This document shows, in pieces, positions 8,166 through 17,782 of a DNA stretch of 64,000 nucleotides. The notes under the pieces were generated by a model that ran no database searches, had not been told where the DNA came from, and saw only the letters and a program-made list of their open reading frames with translations. The translations under genes were made by a program, and so were the position numbers. How positions within the stretch are numbered: the first letter of the stretch is position 1; every line of letters begins with the position of its first letter. Source of the DNA: Peptoniphilus duerdenii ATCC BAA-1640 (GTDB taxonomy: Bacteria; Bacillota; Clostridia; Tissierellales; Peptoniphilaceae); NCBI RefSeq assembly GCF_000146345.1, contig NZ_GL397071.1:1631904-1695903 (forward strand), in the 5' to 3' direction.

Positions 8166-9356
8166 TTATTTTTTTGTCGTTATCACGTCCTGTTCTTTTA
8201 CCGACTGTTGCTTTAAAATCTGCTTGTGTCGGTCTGTCAGTTTCGCATGGTCGAGAATGTCTTTCACAACCTGCGTCTGGTTAATTTCATCAAGTGTAAT
8301 AGCAACCTTTAAGGTCGGGGCGACTTGATGAGATAGCCAGTTTAGTGTCCTTTGGAAAGAGTAAGGCTCTGGTTTTGTGGTTAGCTTTAATCGTTCACGA
8401 TTGTTTCCAATAAACCATGCCCATTCTTCATTGAGTTTCCAATCGGAACGTGCTTTTGAATCGTCCTTATCCACAAAGCGGATATACCGATTGATAATCT
8501 TAAAAGCTGTATGCTCTGGATTATCATAGACAAGTAAATCACGTACTGCATAATAGGCACGCTCATTTTTTAGTCGGATTTCAAAACGGTTTTTAACCTC
8601 TGCGTCTTCAATGGGAATATCATTTTTCTTGTACTGCTCATAGTCCTTTTCATAGATACAGAAATAGACTTCGCTTTGTAATGAACCGATATAAAGCGTG
8701 TTTCCCATACATTCCTTTTCATCTTTGCGTACCAGTTCGCCACTGCGATAGCTCTTGAAACTGCGGAACACCGAAATACACTCTTCCTGTAGGCATTTTT
8801 CCGTCAGTGTGGGAATATTCAAAATCCCTGTTTTATCGTTGATGGCAAGGTCAAGGCGTTTCATCACGCCACCAGCCACCAAAGCGTCCATAAAGAACTC
8901 ATACCAGCTTCTTTGTTGTGCTAGAAGATAGCTTTCAAATTGTCTGCACCCACGACCTTTTAATTCCACCAGAACACCTTTGTCTATCTCATGAGAGCAG
9001 AGAACGAATATATCGCCTAAGGCATAATGTTCTGAATAAGAATAAAAGCCATAGTCTTCATGAAGAAAATAGGAAAGTTTCAATTGCAATATTTCTTCAA
9101 CCACATGCTGTACGTCCATTGTGGGAAAGCGAATCCTTACATAGTCAAAGAGCATTTCAAGTGGGGCATCGGGATTGAAGCGTTCCAGAGTTTCCCAAAG
9201 GGATTGTTGCAACTCGTCTGATGGCTTAACCTTGCCAGTTTCAATGTCGCTAAGATATTGCCTTGTAATGCCTGTAGCAATAGCCAGTCGGTTTTGAGAT
9301 AGCCCATAAGCCAACCGTTTTTCCTTTAAATGCTGTATCAAAGTTTGTTCATTCAG
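8166..9356 (-). CDS. orf20: MobT relaxase/replication initiator with N-terminal HTH (Tn916 Orf20)
   Basis: Orf20 nicks oriT and starts rolling-circle replication and transfer. An XRE-type helix-turn-helix lies near residues 10-40 (LSQNRLAIATGITRQYLSD), followed by a Rep_trans-type relaxase domain. The start is unusual: GGAGGG is followed at normal spacing by CTG at 9356 (frame LNEQTLIQHLKEK), while the next candidate is TTG at 9341; no in-frame ATG exists upstream. I give the CTG start tentatively. oriT lies directly upstream, between this gene and the coupling ATPase. The protein belongs to the MobT class rather than the classical MOB relaxases and in Tn916 works with the element integrase at oriT. 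Confidence 0.88.
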   Translation of the reverse strand: MNEQTLIQHLKEKRLAYGLSQNRLAIATGITRQYLSDIETGKVKPSDELQQSLWETLERFNPDAPLEMLFDYVRIRFPTMDVQHVVEEILQLKLSYFLHEDYGFYSYSEHYALGDIFVLCSHEIDKGVLVELKGRGCRQFESYLLAQQRSWYEFFMDALVAGGVMKRLDLAINDKTGILNIPTLTEKCLQEECISVFRSFKSYRSGELVRKDEKECMGNTLYIGSLQSEVYFCIYEKDYEQYKKNDIPIEDAEVKNRFEIRLKNERAYYAVRDLLVYDNPEHTAFKIINRYIRFVDKDDSKARSDWKLNEEWAWFIGNNRERLKLTTKPEPYSFQRTLNWLSHQVAPTLKVAITLDEINQTQVVKDILDHAKLTDRHKQILKQQSVKEQDVITTKK

Positions 9357-9378
9357 TTAAATCCCTCCAATTAAAAAA

Positions 9379-9412
9379 GGTATGTCAACTATTGAAGCTC
9401 ATTTGACATACC
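9379..9412. repeat. Inverted repeat next to oriT
   Basis: GGTATGTCAA and TTGACATACC form a 10-bp hairpin just upstream of the relaxase gene and within 70 bp of the oriT core. It may belong to the extended oriT or to a single-strand origin. I see only the structure. Confidence 0.5.
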
Positions 9413-9483
9413 ACGAAATTTTCTAAACTCCTTGTAACCAAAGAATTTTCTGCTATTTTTTTGACTGTTTCCTGTCGATTTGT

Positions 9484-9507
9484 ACCCCCCTGTTAGATAC
9501 GGGGGGT
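9484..9507. other. oriT: oriT core inverted repeat
   Basis: ACCCCCC (9484-9490) and GGGGGGT (9501-9507) flank a 10-bp loop; read on the minus strand it is ACCCCCC then GTATCTAACA then GGGGGGT. This closely resembles the nic-region repeat of ICEBs1 and Tn916-family origins, which also carries a CTAACA loop end. Its position between the relaxase and the coupling ATPase genes is that of oriT in Tn916. The nick itself cannot be placed from sequence alone. Confidence 0.8.
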
Positions 9508-9512
9508 TAGGT

Positions 9513-9594
9513 GCTGGCGTGGCTATCGCCACACCAGCCAGCAAGATCAGTCCACACCTGCGACTTTCGCTTCGCACGTCGCCTGCGTGGACTG
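9513..9594. repeat. Two further inverted repeats of the oriT region
   Basis: An 11-bp imperfect palindrome (9513-9523 with 9528-9538, one mismatch) is followed by a 17-bp imperfect one (9548-9564 with 9578-9594, three mismatches). The second covers the last codons of orf21. Such stacked repeats next to oriT are typical binding sites for relaxase or its auxiliary factor. They are clearly more G+C-rich than the surroundings. Confidence 0.6.
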
Positions 9595-10941
9595 TCTGCT
9601 GTTGGTTAGTTTTTTTATTTCCTCCAAAAAGTCATGACCTTTTGGTACTAAGGGAGTGTAAAATTCTGATATGACACTTGTTCCCACATCAACATAGCCA
9701 CGACCTTTGATTTGTTTTAAGAAGAAATCTTTTTGTACATCACTGCCAAACATCATGCCATAGCCCATTTCAGACATTCTTCCAAGTGCCACTCTGAAAT
9801 TAAACTGGTCACGGATTCCGTCGCCTAAATATTTTGCGTCTGGACGTTGACAAGCCAGTATTAAAAAGAAGCCAGCTTGACGACCTAACATGACAATCTG
9901 TTTGAGCTTGTTTAAGACTGCGGTATTTTCTTTATTTCCCAGCATTTCCATGAAAGCCACGTATTCATCAAAGATAAGAAAGTTTGCAGGAAGTCCTAAG
10001 TAGGCATAGTTCTCGCCAGTCTTATAGTTTTCCATCTCTTTCATAGCTTCACTTCGTGCCATCATTTCATCATAGAAACGGTCAATGCAGGAGAGCATAT
10101 CTTCTTTTCTGTAGTAGACATTCCCCATCACAGAGCCTAAGTCGGCAAGGTCGGCGTTCTTTGGGTCAAGAATATAGAGCTTAGAATCTGTATAAAGCAA
10201 GGCTTCAATCAGTGTCAGTATAAAGTAAGTTTTACCGCCACCTGTACCACCAGCTATGAGCATGTGAGGGAGCTTGTCATATTCCCACCATACGTTTTCC
10301 ATCAAGCGTAGTTTGCCATCTTTGGCTTGGACTTCATCAATAGAAATACGACTGGCGATGGTGTCATAGAGCAGGGTATATTCCACATAAGAATCTTTTA
10401 ACTCTTTATCCGTCAGCTCACAGTACAATCCGCTTTCTAATTTCTTTTCCAAGTGTAGGAGCTGGTCTTGATATTTTCCTAGCGTGATTTCCACTCGCAT
10501 CTGTATTAAACCATCTTTAAGGCGATAAAATATTTTGGGAAAGTAGGTTATCTTTTCCTTAGTACGACTGGACGAATCTTTGAAGAAGCCATCTGTTTTG
10601 ACCTGTTCCGATTCATACCACTTGTTTTCAAGTACCATCTTAGCCAGCTTTTGACGGTGGTACAGTTGTTTTACTGTATCATATCTATATCTTTTGAATA
10701 GAAATGCCACCAGCAAGCAGACAAGAATTGCGACACTAACACTAATAACTAAATAGGGAATGTGAATCTTGTCTACTTGTGATAGGTTAAAGTCCTGCCA
10801 GTTAATCTGCTGGATTGTCTTCACATGAAACAGTCCGATAACCAGCAGGAAAATTGGCAGTAAGGACGCTACTGTAAAATGAAAGACTAAATCCTTGTCA
10901 CTTGGGCGAATCCTTTTACCACGAATGCCAAACTGTTTCAT
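9547..10941 (-). CDS. orf21: FtsK/SpoIIIE-type coupling ATPase (TcpA, Tn916 Orf21)
   Basis: This membrane-bound coupling protein delivers the relaxase-DNA complex to the channel. Two N-terminal membrane helices (about 27-43 and 66-88) are followed by an FtsK-type motor with Walker A GGTGGGKT near residue 235 and Walker B FLIFDEY. Length (464 aa) fits Tn916 Orf21. An AAAGGAGG site lies just ahead of the ATG. The gene ends inside one of the oriT inverted repeats. Motor motifs look complete. Confidence 0.93.
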   Translation of the reverse strand: MKQFGIRGKRIRPSDKDLVFHFTVASLLPIFLLVIGLFHVKTIQQINWQDFNLSQVDKIHIPYLVISVSVAILVCLLVAFLFKRYRYDTVKQLYHRQKLAKMVLENKWYESEQVKTDGFFKDSSSRTKEKITYFPKIFYRLKDGLIQMRVEITLGKYQDQLLHLEKKLESGLYCELTDKELKDSYVEYTLLYDTIASRISIDEVQAKDGKLRLMENVWWEYDKLPHMLIAGGTGGGKTYFILTLIEALLYTDSKLYILDPKNADLADLGSVMGNVYYRKEDMLSCIDRFYDEMMARSEAMKEMENYKTGENYAYLGLPANFLIFDEYVAFMEMLGNKENTAVLNKLKQIVMLGRQAGFFLILACQRPDAKYLGDGIRDQFNFRVALGRMSEMGYGMMFGSDVQKDFFLKQIKGRGYVDVGTSVISEFYTPLVPKGHDFLEEIKKLTNSRQSTQATCEAKVAGVD

Positions 10942-10980
10942 GCGGGATTTCCTCCTTTCTCTCTAGTGGAAGTAGCATGA

Positions 10981-11367
10981 CTATTTATCCGTGGCTGGCT
11001 CTTTTTTAGGTTGTGGCTGATTTTTAAAGGTACTGGAATCTTTCGTCAATACAATATCGTCTGCCTTGATATACCAGTCAACATCTGCCCCTCGGAAGGT
11101 AGCGGTAGCGACGGTATCTGCAACTGGATTGATGATTTCCACTTTTGCGTTATAGTCAAACTCTTTCAAAGGAACACTGGCAGGAATACTCACTTGAATC
11201 ATACGTCCTTGCCCTTTGGATTTTAAATCATAGGTACGTTCTTTGATTTCATCTGAAACCGTACCGTCGTCATTTTGGATTCGTACTTCACGACGGAGTG
11301 CTGAAAACTTTAATTCTCCAAATGTAGCGTCTTTATCTAATACAATGCCATTAGGTAATCTCATCAT
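10981..11367 (-). CDS. orf22: DUF961-family element protein (Tn916 Orf22)
   Basis: A 128-residue soluble protein of the YdcP/DUF961 group present in pairs at the start of Tn916- and ICEBs1-type transfer operons. Both orf22 and orf23 share the pattern of an RS(Y/F)xLxSxxQ-like core and a late 'ADDxxxx' segment (here IKADDIVLTK), suggesting ancient duplication. In ICEBs1 the relatives (HelP-like proteins) act as helicase-processivity or single-strand-binding helpers; applying that here is family inference. GAAAGAGAGG precedes the ATG. Confidence 0.82.
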   Translation of the reverse strand: MMRLPNGIVLDKDATFGELKFSALRREVRIQNDDGTVSDEIKERTYDLKSKGQGRMIQVSIPASVPLKEFDYNAKVEIINPVADTVATATFRGADVDWYIKADDIVLTKDSSTFKNQPQPKKEPATDK

Positions 11368-11382
11368 TTTTCCTCTCTTTCT

Positions 11383-11697
11383 TTATTCTTTTATCATGTC
11401 GTCCGCATGTAAAAGGTAATTTGTGAATCCACGAGTACCAATTTTATAGCCCTCTGCGGTAATACGTGGATTGACTAACATTACACGTTCCTCAAAGCCG
11501 AAATGTTTTTCTCCAGCTTCAGCAGGAAGCACCACCACAATATCATCTGCTCTTTGAACGTCAGAATAGAGGTTGTAGCTTCGAGATAAGACAGTTAATT
11601 GTCCGTTGATTCTTCGCTGTTCTACTTTATCCTCGCCAGCAAATTCTAAATTGCCAAATGTTTTTTCCATGTTGGGAATCACAAATTTAAGTTCCAT
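11383..11697 (-). CDS. orf23: DUF961-family element protein (Tn916 Orf23)
   Basis: A 104-residue partner of orf22, 15 bp upstream of it and in the same family (motifs LSRSYNLYSDVQ and LLHADDMIKE). It is an early gene of the transfer operon. No membrane segment or catalytic motif is visible. A DNA-processing helper role is likely from relatives in other elements but not shown by this sequence. Confidence 0.82.
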   Translation of the reverse strand: MELKFVIPNMEKTFGNLEFAGEDKVEQRRINGQLTVLSRSYNLYSDVQRADDIVVVLPAEAGEKHFGFEERVMLVNPRITAEGYKIGTRGFTNYLLHADDMIKE

Positions 11698-11718
11698 ATT
11701 TTTACCTATCCTTTCTTT

Positions 11719-11799
11719 TTATTGTTTGATAAATCTTGTTTGTTTGATGGTCTTAAAGGGAGGGGAGCGACCTTTTGATTCTTGATTTTCTGTTTTCAT
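11719..11799 (-). CDS. 26-residue basic peptide at the head of the transfer operon (Tn916 orf24 region)
   Basis: The ATG at 11799 follows GAAAGGAAGTGAACTT, a good ribosome site, and encodes MKTENQESKGRSPPF... ending TRFIKQ, then TAA. The peptide is basic and hydrophilic. Tn916 has a similarly placed small ORF (orf24). It may be a genuine small protein or a translated leader that keeps the operon mRNA open; the sequence does not tell which. Confidence 0.55.
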   Translation of the reverse strand: MKTENQESKGRSPPFKTIKQTRFIKQ

Positions 11800-11826
11800 A
11801 AGTTCACTTCCTTTCAAATATTGGGT

Positions 11827-11860
11827 AAAAAAATAGACACCTCATTTTTTGAAGTGTCTA
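11827..11860 (-). terminator. Possible terminator between element end and transfer operon
   Basis: TAGACAC (11834-11840) pairs with GTGTCTA (11854-11860), followed on the minus strand by a run of seven Ts (11833-11827). It lies just inside the element end, upstream of the 26-aa ORF, so it would stop transcripts entering from the chromosome. The stem is only 7 bp. Confidence 0.5.
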
Positions 11861-11939
11861 CCTATTAAATATTCAATTTTATTGGAAGTATCTTTGTATC
11901 TTCACTTTTCAAGGATAAATCGTCGTATCAAAGCTCATT

Positions 11940-12045
11940 CATAAGTAGTAAATTAGTAGTAAATTGAGTGGTTTTGACCTTGATAAAGTGTGATAAGTCC
12001 AGTGTTTATGCGGATAATTAGATTTTTATACTGTTTTTGTAAAAA
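11940..12045. mobile_element. Right end of the Tn916-type element and insertion junction
   Basis: AGTAGTAAATT occurs twice in tandem (about 11945-11967), matching the short direct repeats that integrase arms bind at the Tn916 end. About 70 bp further, a T-rich/A-rich junction (TTTTTGT followed by ten As, near 12030-12050) fits the preferred Tn916 target of T-run, 6-bp coupling sequence, A-run. Past it, base composition and gene content become chromosomal. The exact last base cannot be fixed without the other end. Confidence 0.7.
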
Positions 12046-12060
12046 AAAAAGAATCAATGA

Positions 12061-13803
12061 TCAATTGACTCTTTCCATTAAGAAATAGAATGATACATCT
12101 AGTATCTCTATCTTATTATCTTCTTTTGTAAAGCTTAACTCTTTAAATATAATCTTATAATTTAATCCATCTATACTTCCCTTATACGCTAAATCATTTT
12201 GGTTTATTATTGAGTTGTCTTTTTTTAATGCTATATATTTCTTAGCAATGTCATTTAAATTAATTTCCTTACTAACTTCGCTGCCTTTAGTTTTTTTTGT
12301 AATAATTATGCTGTTATTTTCACCATATATCTTTATATTATTGTCATCATACAAAGTTTCGCCATTATAGTAGTCTTTGGAAATAAAGCAATCATACCCA
12401 GTAGTATCTATTGCCTCATCATCTGAAATATTTGCAACTTCATAACAATTATTGTAAGCTTCTATATTTTCATTAAAACCAAAGGTCCTTTCAAAATTAG
12501 AATCATAGTTTCTGAGTAAATCTATATCTTTTGGCTCAAAGTAATCATTTAAATAATTAACTATGGAAATAATCTCTTTTTTATCATCATTAGAAATATT
12601 ATTATTAGCCACAATTTTGCCGCCAACCAACATTTGATTTTTTATTAGTAGATTTTTAAGCCTTTTATTTTGCGAAATTGCACTAATATTATAAGCTGAT
12701 ACTGGTCCTATAGAGCTAATTAAAACAATTATAGAAAATAAAACTATAATTGTCATATTTGAACTGTTTTTAACGAAAATATAGTATAACATTGAAAGTA
12801 GAGAGAAAAATCCTAAAGCCACCACCAAGTATCTGTTTATTGTAAAACCATATTGATTTATTCTTATATATATTGAATAAAACATAAAAAGTATTAATGG
12901 TAAACTAAGTACAGGCTGAATTTTTTTAAAATTCTGACCTATATTTCCCCTTGTCTTGGCAGAAATAAATATAACAAATGTAGTAAATATAGAAAACCAA
13001 AGTACTAAATTTATAATTATTCCTTTTGGCAATGTCATAGTAAATACTATTTTAAAGAAATACGCATAAAGTATAAGTGTGTATAAATATATTAAAGGTA
13101 TAAATATGTTGTTTACCAAGATATTAATTTCTTTTGAAACTTCATAATCATTAAATGACTTTTGAATAATTGGAAAATCACTTAAGAAAAAACCTAGATT
13201 CAATGGGATAAATACTATTAATTCCAATGAAAGTAAATGTTTATAATCCATATTTAAGTCAAACAATTTATTTAGACTTACAAAAAATATTAATAGCCCT
13301 ATGCCTATTGTCATAGAATATATAATAGATGCAATAAGCTGAAAATTTACATTAAGTACATAAGGTATAAAGTCTTCAAAATAATTTAATTTTGAAATAA
13401 AAAATATAGATATTATTAAAAATGCCATACAACCTATATAAATATATAATGAATTGTATCTAAACTCTTTATTCAAATAAAATATGTTGAGATACATTCC
13501 AAAAATTGCGGGCAATGAGAGCAGATAAGATGACGCCTTCAAAAGGCTCACATTTTTAAATGAAAATTTATCTTTTTTACTGAAGATTATACCTTCAAGA
13601 AATAGTTTTATGTTTAGATATAAAGCTGTTGCAAAAATAAAGAAGAATCCAAGTTTTGCATTATTTTTTATTCCTTCATTTCTCTGTATAGACAATATGA
13701 AAAATACAGTTGAAATTATTGAAAATATCATAGGTAGTGGAAATCTTTCTATTGCTTTTCTGGAGCTTAAGAATTTTTCTTTTAGATGATAAAATGGTTT
13801 CAT
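12061..13803 (-). CDS. Polytopic membrane protein, DUF4153-like
   Basis: A 580-residue protein with about a dozen hydrophobic segments between residues 20 and 375 and a hydrophilic domain of about 190 residues at the C-terminus that should face outside or form a soluble lobe. The opening RFPLPMIFSII resembles DUF4153 proteins of Bacillota, whose function is unknown. TAGGAGG precedes the ATG. Very A+T-rich, unlike the element beside it. The insertion lies about 20 bp past its stop codon, so the gene is intact but its natural terminator may have been displaced. Family assignment is moderate; no function is claimed. Confidence 0.6.
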   Translation of the reverse strand: MKPFYHLKEKFLSSRKAIERFPLPMIFSIISTVFFILSIQRNEGIKNNAKLGFFFIFATALYLNIKLFLEGIIFSKKDKFSFKNVSLLKASSYLLSLPAIFGMYLNIFYLNKEFRYNSLYIYIGCMAFLIISIFFISKLNYFEDFIPYVLNVNFQLIASIIYSMTIGIGLLIFFVSLNKLFDLNMDYKHLLSLELIVFIPLNLGFFLSDFPIIQKSFNDYEVSKEINILVNNIFIPLIYLYTLILYAYFFKIVFTMTLPKGIIINLVLWFSIFTTFVIFISAKTRGNIGQNFKKIQPVLSLPLILFMFYSIYIRINQYGFTINRYLVVALGFFSLLSMLYYIFVKNSSNMTIIVLFSIIVLISSIGPVSAYNISAISQNKRLKNLLIKNQMLVGGKIVANNNISNDDKKEIISIVNYLNDYFEPKDIDLLRNYDSNFERTFGFNENIEAYNNCYEVANISDDEAIDTTGYDCFISKDYYNGETLYDDNNIKIYGENNSIIITKKTKGSEVSKEINLNDIAKKYIALKKDNSIINQNDLAYKGSIDGLNYKIIFKELSFTKEDNKIEILDVSFYFLMERVN

Positions 13804-13889
13804 AAAACCTCCTACTGTAATAATAATTTAAAGAGTTTTTCAGTTCAAGAAATTTTTTAAATTGTAATCTCTCTTTTATTATTTTGTAA

Positions 13890-15389
13890 TCATTCTGATT
13901 CTAATCCCCAGTCAAAAGATGTTTCAACAGCTTTATGCCATCTCTTTATCTTCTTTTTTCTTAAATCTTCTTCCATGTTTGGAGTAAATGTGGCACTAGA
14001 TTCAGTTTTATTTTTCAAGTCATCTATATCTTTCCAAAATCCTACCGCTAGTCCCGCAAGATAACATGCACCTAGAGCTGTAGTTTCAGTTACCTTTGGT
14101 CTTTTTACTTCACATCCTAATATATCAGATTGAAATTGCATCAAGAAATTATTATTTGATGCTCCTCCATCAACTTTTAATAATTTAAGTCCATGCCCTA
14201 GATCTTCTTCCATTGCATGAAGAACATCATAGGATAGATACGCAATTGATTCCAAGGTTGCTCTAATCAAATGATACTTAGTTGTACCCCTTGTTATACC
14301 TACAACTGTTCCTCTTGCGTATTGGTTCCAATAGGGAGCTCCTAAGCTTGTGAAAGCTGGCACTACATAGCAATCTAATGTATCTTCAACTTTTCCAGCC
14401 ATATATTCTGAATCTTCAGAAGAGTCAATGAGACGAAGTTTATCCCTTAACCATTGAATAGATGATCCAGCAACAAATATAGATCCTTCAAGCGCATAAT
14501 TTACCTTTCCATCTATTGACCAAGCAATAGTGCTTAGTAGTCCATTCTTACTCCTTACAATTTTATCTCCTGTATTCATAAGCAAGAATGCTCCAGTTCC
14601 ATATGTGTTCTTAGCTTCAGCTTCATCAATGCAGAGTTGTCCAAAAAGTGCAGACTGTTGATCTCCTATTGCAGCTGCAATCGGAATCTCTTGACCAAAT
14701 ATTTTTTCGTTGGTATAACCATATATTTCCATAGAATTTTTAACTTCTGGAAGAATATTCTTAGGAATATTTAAAAGTTCTAAGATATCATCGTCCCATT
14801 TCAATGTATTTATATTGAAAATCATCGTTCTAGATGCATTTGAGTAATCGGTAACATGCACTTTTTTATCGGTGAGCCTATATATTAAGTATGAATCGAT
14901 AGTTCCAAACATTAGGTCTCCATCTTCTGCTAACTTCCTTGCACCTTCAACATTATCTAGAATCCATTTTATCTTCGTAGCTGAAAAATATGCATCTATA
15001 ATAAGACCTGTCTTTTCCTTTATCATATCCTCATAGCCATTTGCTTTTAGTTCGTCACAATATGAAGAAGTTCTTCTACATTGCCAAACAATCGCATTAT
15101 AAATTGGTTCTCCAGTCTTTTTATTCCATAAAACTGTAGTTTCCCTTTGGTTTGTTATACCTATTGAAGCTATTTCGTCTGCTGAAATTCCTGCCTTGTA
15201 CATTGCCTCAATAGCTGTACCTAGTTGAGTTGACCATATTTCGTTGGCGTCGTGTTCTACATAACCAGGCTTTGGGAAATATTGAGTAAATTCTTTCTGT
15301 GCAGATGAGACAATTTCTCCATTCTTATCAAATATTATTGTTCTACTGCTGGTAGTACCAGCATCAAATGCCATTATATATTTTTTCAT
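13890..15389 (-). CDS. glpK: Glycerol kinase
   Basis: GlpK phosphorylates glycerol with ATP to sn-glycerol 3-phosphate, feeding glycolysis and phospholipid synthesis. The FGGY-family fold is clear: phosphate-binding DAGTTSSR at residues 10-17, NQRETTV-type substrate loop, [26 protein letters not shown], and VDGGASNN near the adenosine site. Length 499 aa is standard. AGAGGTAATAA precedes the ATG, which overlaps the truA stop. No glpF or glpD is adjacent, so its regulation by glycerol is not evident here. Confidence 0.96.
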   Translation of the reverse strand: MKKYIMAFDAGTTSSRTIIFDKNGEIVSSAQKEFTQYFPKPGYVEHDANEIWSTQLGTAIEAMYKAGISADEIASIGITNQRETTVLWNKKTGEPIYNAIVWQCRRTSSYCDELKANGYEDMIKEKTGLIIDAYFSATKIKWILDNVEGARKLAEDGDLMFGTIDSYLIYRLTDKKVHVTDYSNASRTMIFNINTLKWDDDILELLNIPKNILPEVKNSMEIYGYTNEKIFGQEIPIAAAIGDQQSALFGQLCIDEAEAKNTYGTGAFLLMNTGDKIVRSKNGLLSTIAWSIDGKVNYALEGSIFVAGSSIQWLRDKLRLIDSSEDSEYMAGKVEDTLDCYVVPAFTSLGAPYWNQYARGTVVGITRGTTKYHLIRATLESIAYLSYDVLHAMEEDLGHGLKLLKVDGGASNNNFLMQFQSDILGCEVKRPKVTETTALGACYLAGLAVGFWKDIDDLKNKTESSATFTPNMEEDLRKKKIKRWHKAVETSFDWGLESE

Positions 15390-16129
15390 TTATTACCTCT
15401 AAAATACACATCCATCAGATAAAGACCACAAGCTGGAGCTGTCATGCCTGCAGAAATTCTTTCTTTTCTAACAAGAGCTTCTTTCGTTATTTCTGGGCTT
15501 TTATTTTTACTGGATATTTGAACAGAAGTTCCAACTATTATCCTCACCATGTTTTTTAAAAAACTCTTTCCATAAAAATCTATATTTATAACATCTCCAA
15601 CCTTATTAACTTCTATCTTATGAATAATTCTAATAGTATCTTTTACCGTGGCATATCTTCCCATAAAAGATTTGAAGTCATGTTCTCCAACTAAATAAGA
15701 AAGAGATTTTTCTAAAATTTCCATGTCAATCTTATGTGGATACTGCCATGCACGATTTTCAAATAATGCATTCCTATATTTGTTGTTATAGATAATATAA
15801 CGATAGAACTTTCCTTTAGCACTATAACGAGAATGGAAATTATCATCTACATATTTAGCTTCCACCACAGATATGTCTGTTGGTAGATGGTAGTTTATTA
15901 CCTTTGGCAAGTTTCCAATATCAATCGTAGATTCAGTATAAAAATTTGCATACTGACCGAAAGCATGCACTCCACTATCAGTTCTTCCTGAATAAAAAAG
16001 TTTTACAGGATGCTTTACAGTGTTTTCAACGGCTTTAGTTAGCACTTTTTCAATGGTTCTACCTCTATCCTGCTTTTGAAATCCGTAGAAATTCGTTCCA
16101 TCATAAGTTATTTTTATTCTTATATTCAT
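15386..16129 (-). CDS. truA: tRNA pseudouridine(38-40) synthase
   Basis: TruA isomerises uridines 38, 39 and 40 of the tRNA anticodon arm. The catalytic aspartate is Asp51 in [14 protein letters not shown]. Length 247 aa fits. Its location directly after ecfA1-ecfA2-ecfT repeats a conserved Bacillota arrangement, where these genes usually follow ribosomal-protein genes; here that block is absent and the unit begins with ecfA1. Confidence 0.95.
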   Translation of the reverse strand: MNIRIKITYDGTNFYGFQKQDRGRTIEKVLTKAVENTVKHPVKLFYSGRTDSGVHAFGQYANFYTESTIDIGNLPKVINYHLPTDISVVEAKYVDDNFHSRYSAKGKFYRYIIYNNKYRNALFENRAWQYPHKIDMEILEKSLSYLVGEHDFKSFMGRYATVKDTIRIIHKIEVNKVGDVINIDFYGKSFLKNMVRIIVGTSVQISSKNKSPEITKEALVRKERISAGMTAPACGLYLMDVYFRGNK

Positions 16130-16131
16130 AA

Positions 16132-16935
16132 TTATCTCATTAAAATACTAGCAGCAATAATCGCTGAATAAAATATAAGTGAAATTATAAATAATAAAAT
16201 ATCAGAAGATTTAATTACAGCTTTATTTAATTTTGTTCTACCTTGACCACCATTATAGCATCTAGATTCCATAGCTGTCGCCAAATCATCGGCTCTCCTA
16301 AAAGAAGAAATAAATAATGGTACCAAAAGTGGAACTAAATTCTTAGCTCTATTTATAACATTTCCAGATTCAAAGTCCGCTCCTCTTGCCTTTTGAGCCT
16401 TCATTATCTTATCTGTTTCTTCGATAAGTGTCGGTATAAATCTAAGAGCTATAGTCATCATCATAGATATTTCATGAGCTGGAAGCCCAACAACTTTCAT
16501 AGGTTTTAATAGAGATTCAATACCATCAGTTAGCTGTATTGGAGAAGTTGTAAGGGTAAGGATTGATGAACCCCAAACCAAGAGTACTATTCTTGTAGAT
16601 GTAGTTGTAGCAAGCACTAGGGATTCTTTTGTCACTGTTATAAATAAAAAACTAAATAAAACAGTTCCACCTACAAAGAGTAAGTTAATTACAAATGTAA
16701 TTAAAATAATCCATCTAAGAGGTCTTAACCCTTTAAATACAGTTTTAAACTTCAAACCACTAGCTATTGTAACTATGGTTAAGAAAATAATTTGCGGAAT
16801 AAATAGGTAAAGATTCTTTACAAAGAATAATTGCACTATAAAAAACATTACAGATAGAATCTTTAATCTAGGATCATATCTATGAATTTTTGATTCTCCT
16901 GGATAGTATTGTCCCAAGTTTATATCTTTAAGCAT
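16132..16935 (-). CDS. ecfT: ECF transporter transmembrane subunit EcfT
   Basis: EcfT couples the two ATPases to interchangeable vitamin-binding S components. Several membrane helices lie in the first 130 residues and one at the C-terminus. The cytoplasmic coupling helices carry the two Arg motifs, here ARGAD and SRCYNG. I start at 16935 (MLKDIN) because TTGGAGG lies just upstream; the frame opens earlier at 16947. It overlaps ecfA2 by a few bases. The thiW S component in this window is a likely client. Confidence 0.93.
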   Translation of the reverse strand: MLKDINLGQYYPGESKIHRYDPRLKILSVMFFIVQLFFVKNLYLFIPQIIFLTIVTIASGLKFKTVFKGLRPLRWIILITFVINLLFVGGTVLFSFLFITVTKESLVLATTTSTRIVLLVWGSSILTLTTSPIQLTDGIESLLKPMKVVGLPAHEISMMMTIALRFIPTLIEETDKIMKAQKARGADFESGNVINRAKNLVPLLVPLFISSFRRADDLATAMESRCYNGGQGRTKLNKAVIKSSDILLFIISLIFYSAIIAASILMR

Positions 16936-17782
16936 TTTTACCTCCAAGTTTAGATAGTAAATCTTTTTTCAAAACATCAATATCCAGTGTTGGATCTACG
17001 TGTATTCCTTTTTTTTCAAGTTCCTTTATAATTTCTAGAACCATAGGAATTCTTAATCCTATTTTTTTAAGATCCTCAGCTTTTTCAAAAATCTTTAAAG
17101 TTTCATCATCAAAAGTAAGTTTACCATGATTCATTACTAACACTCTATTAGCAAACTTTGATATATCTTCCATTGAATGGGATACTAGAACTATTGTAAT
17201 TCCCTCTTTATGGAGCTCGTTTATTTCACTTAATATTTCATCTCTACCATAAGGATCAAGTCCAGCAGTAGGTTCATCAAGGACTAATACTTTTGGTTTC
17301 ATAGCAAGCACACCTGCTATAGCAACTCTTCTTTTTTGTCCTCCAGATATTTCAAAAGGACTTTTTTTTAGCATTCTTTCTTCAAGTCCTACGCATTTTA
17401 CAGCATACATGACTCTTTCATCTATTTCTTCGCTTGATAAGCCTAAGTTTTTTGGACCGAAGGCAATATCTTTATATATGGTTTCTTCAAATAGTTGATA
17501 TTCTGGATATTGAAACACTAAACCTACCTTTTCGCGAATCTTAATCATATTTGTTTTTTCTGCGAATAACTCTTCTCCATCCACAACAATTTTTCCGGAA
17601 GTAGCTTTTAAAAGTCCATTCAAATGTTGAACTAATGTCGATTTACCAGAACCTGTATGTCCGATTAATCCGACAAAATCTCCAGAATTTATGCTTAGAT
17701 TAATGTTTGATAGGGCCTTTTTTTCATAAGGAGTTCCTACCGAATATATATGATTTAAATTTTCTATTTCAATAATTGCCAT
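16928..17782 (-). CDS. ecfA2: ECF transporter ATPase EcfA2
   Basis: One of two ATPases of the energy-coupling-factor module. Walker [10 protein letters not shown] (residues 40-48), Q-loop FQYPEYQLF, signature ISGGQ, Walker B VLVLDEPT and switch His in LVSHSME are all intact. The extended C-terminus contacts the partner ATPase and EcfT. Starts within the end of ecfA1, so the three genes are coupled. Confidence 0.95.
   Translation of the reverse strand: MAIIEIENLNHIYSVGTPYEKKALSNINLSINSGDFVGLIGHTGSGKSTLVQHLNGLLKATSGKIVVDGEELFAEKTNMIKIREKVGLVFQYPEYQLFEETIYKDIAFGPKNLGLSSEEIDERVMYAVKCVGLEERMLKKSPFEISGGQKRRVAIAGVLAMKPKVLVLDEPTAGLDPYGRDEILSEINELHKEGITIVLVSHSMEDISKFANRVLVMNHGKLTFDDETLKIFEKAEDLKKIGLRIPMVLEIIKELEKKGIHVDPTLDIDVLKKDLLSKLGGKNA

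Noticed and set aside
9389-9674. Short frames on both strands across oriT (9389-9577 minus, 9480-9674 plus).
   Set aside because: They coincide with inverted repeats of oriT and the end of orf21; no ribosome site and no recognisable domain.
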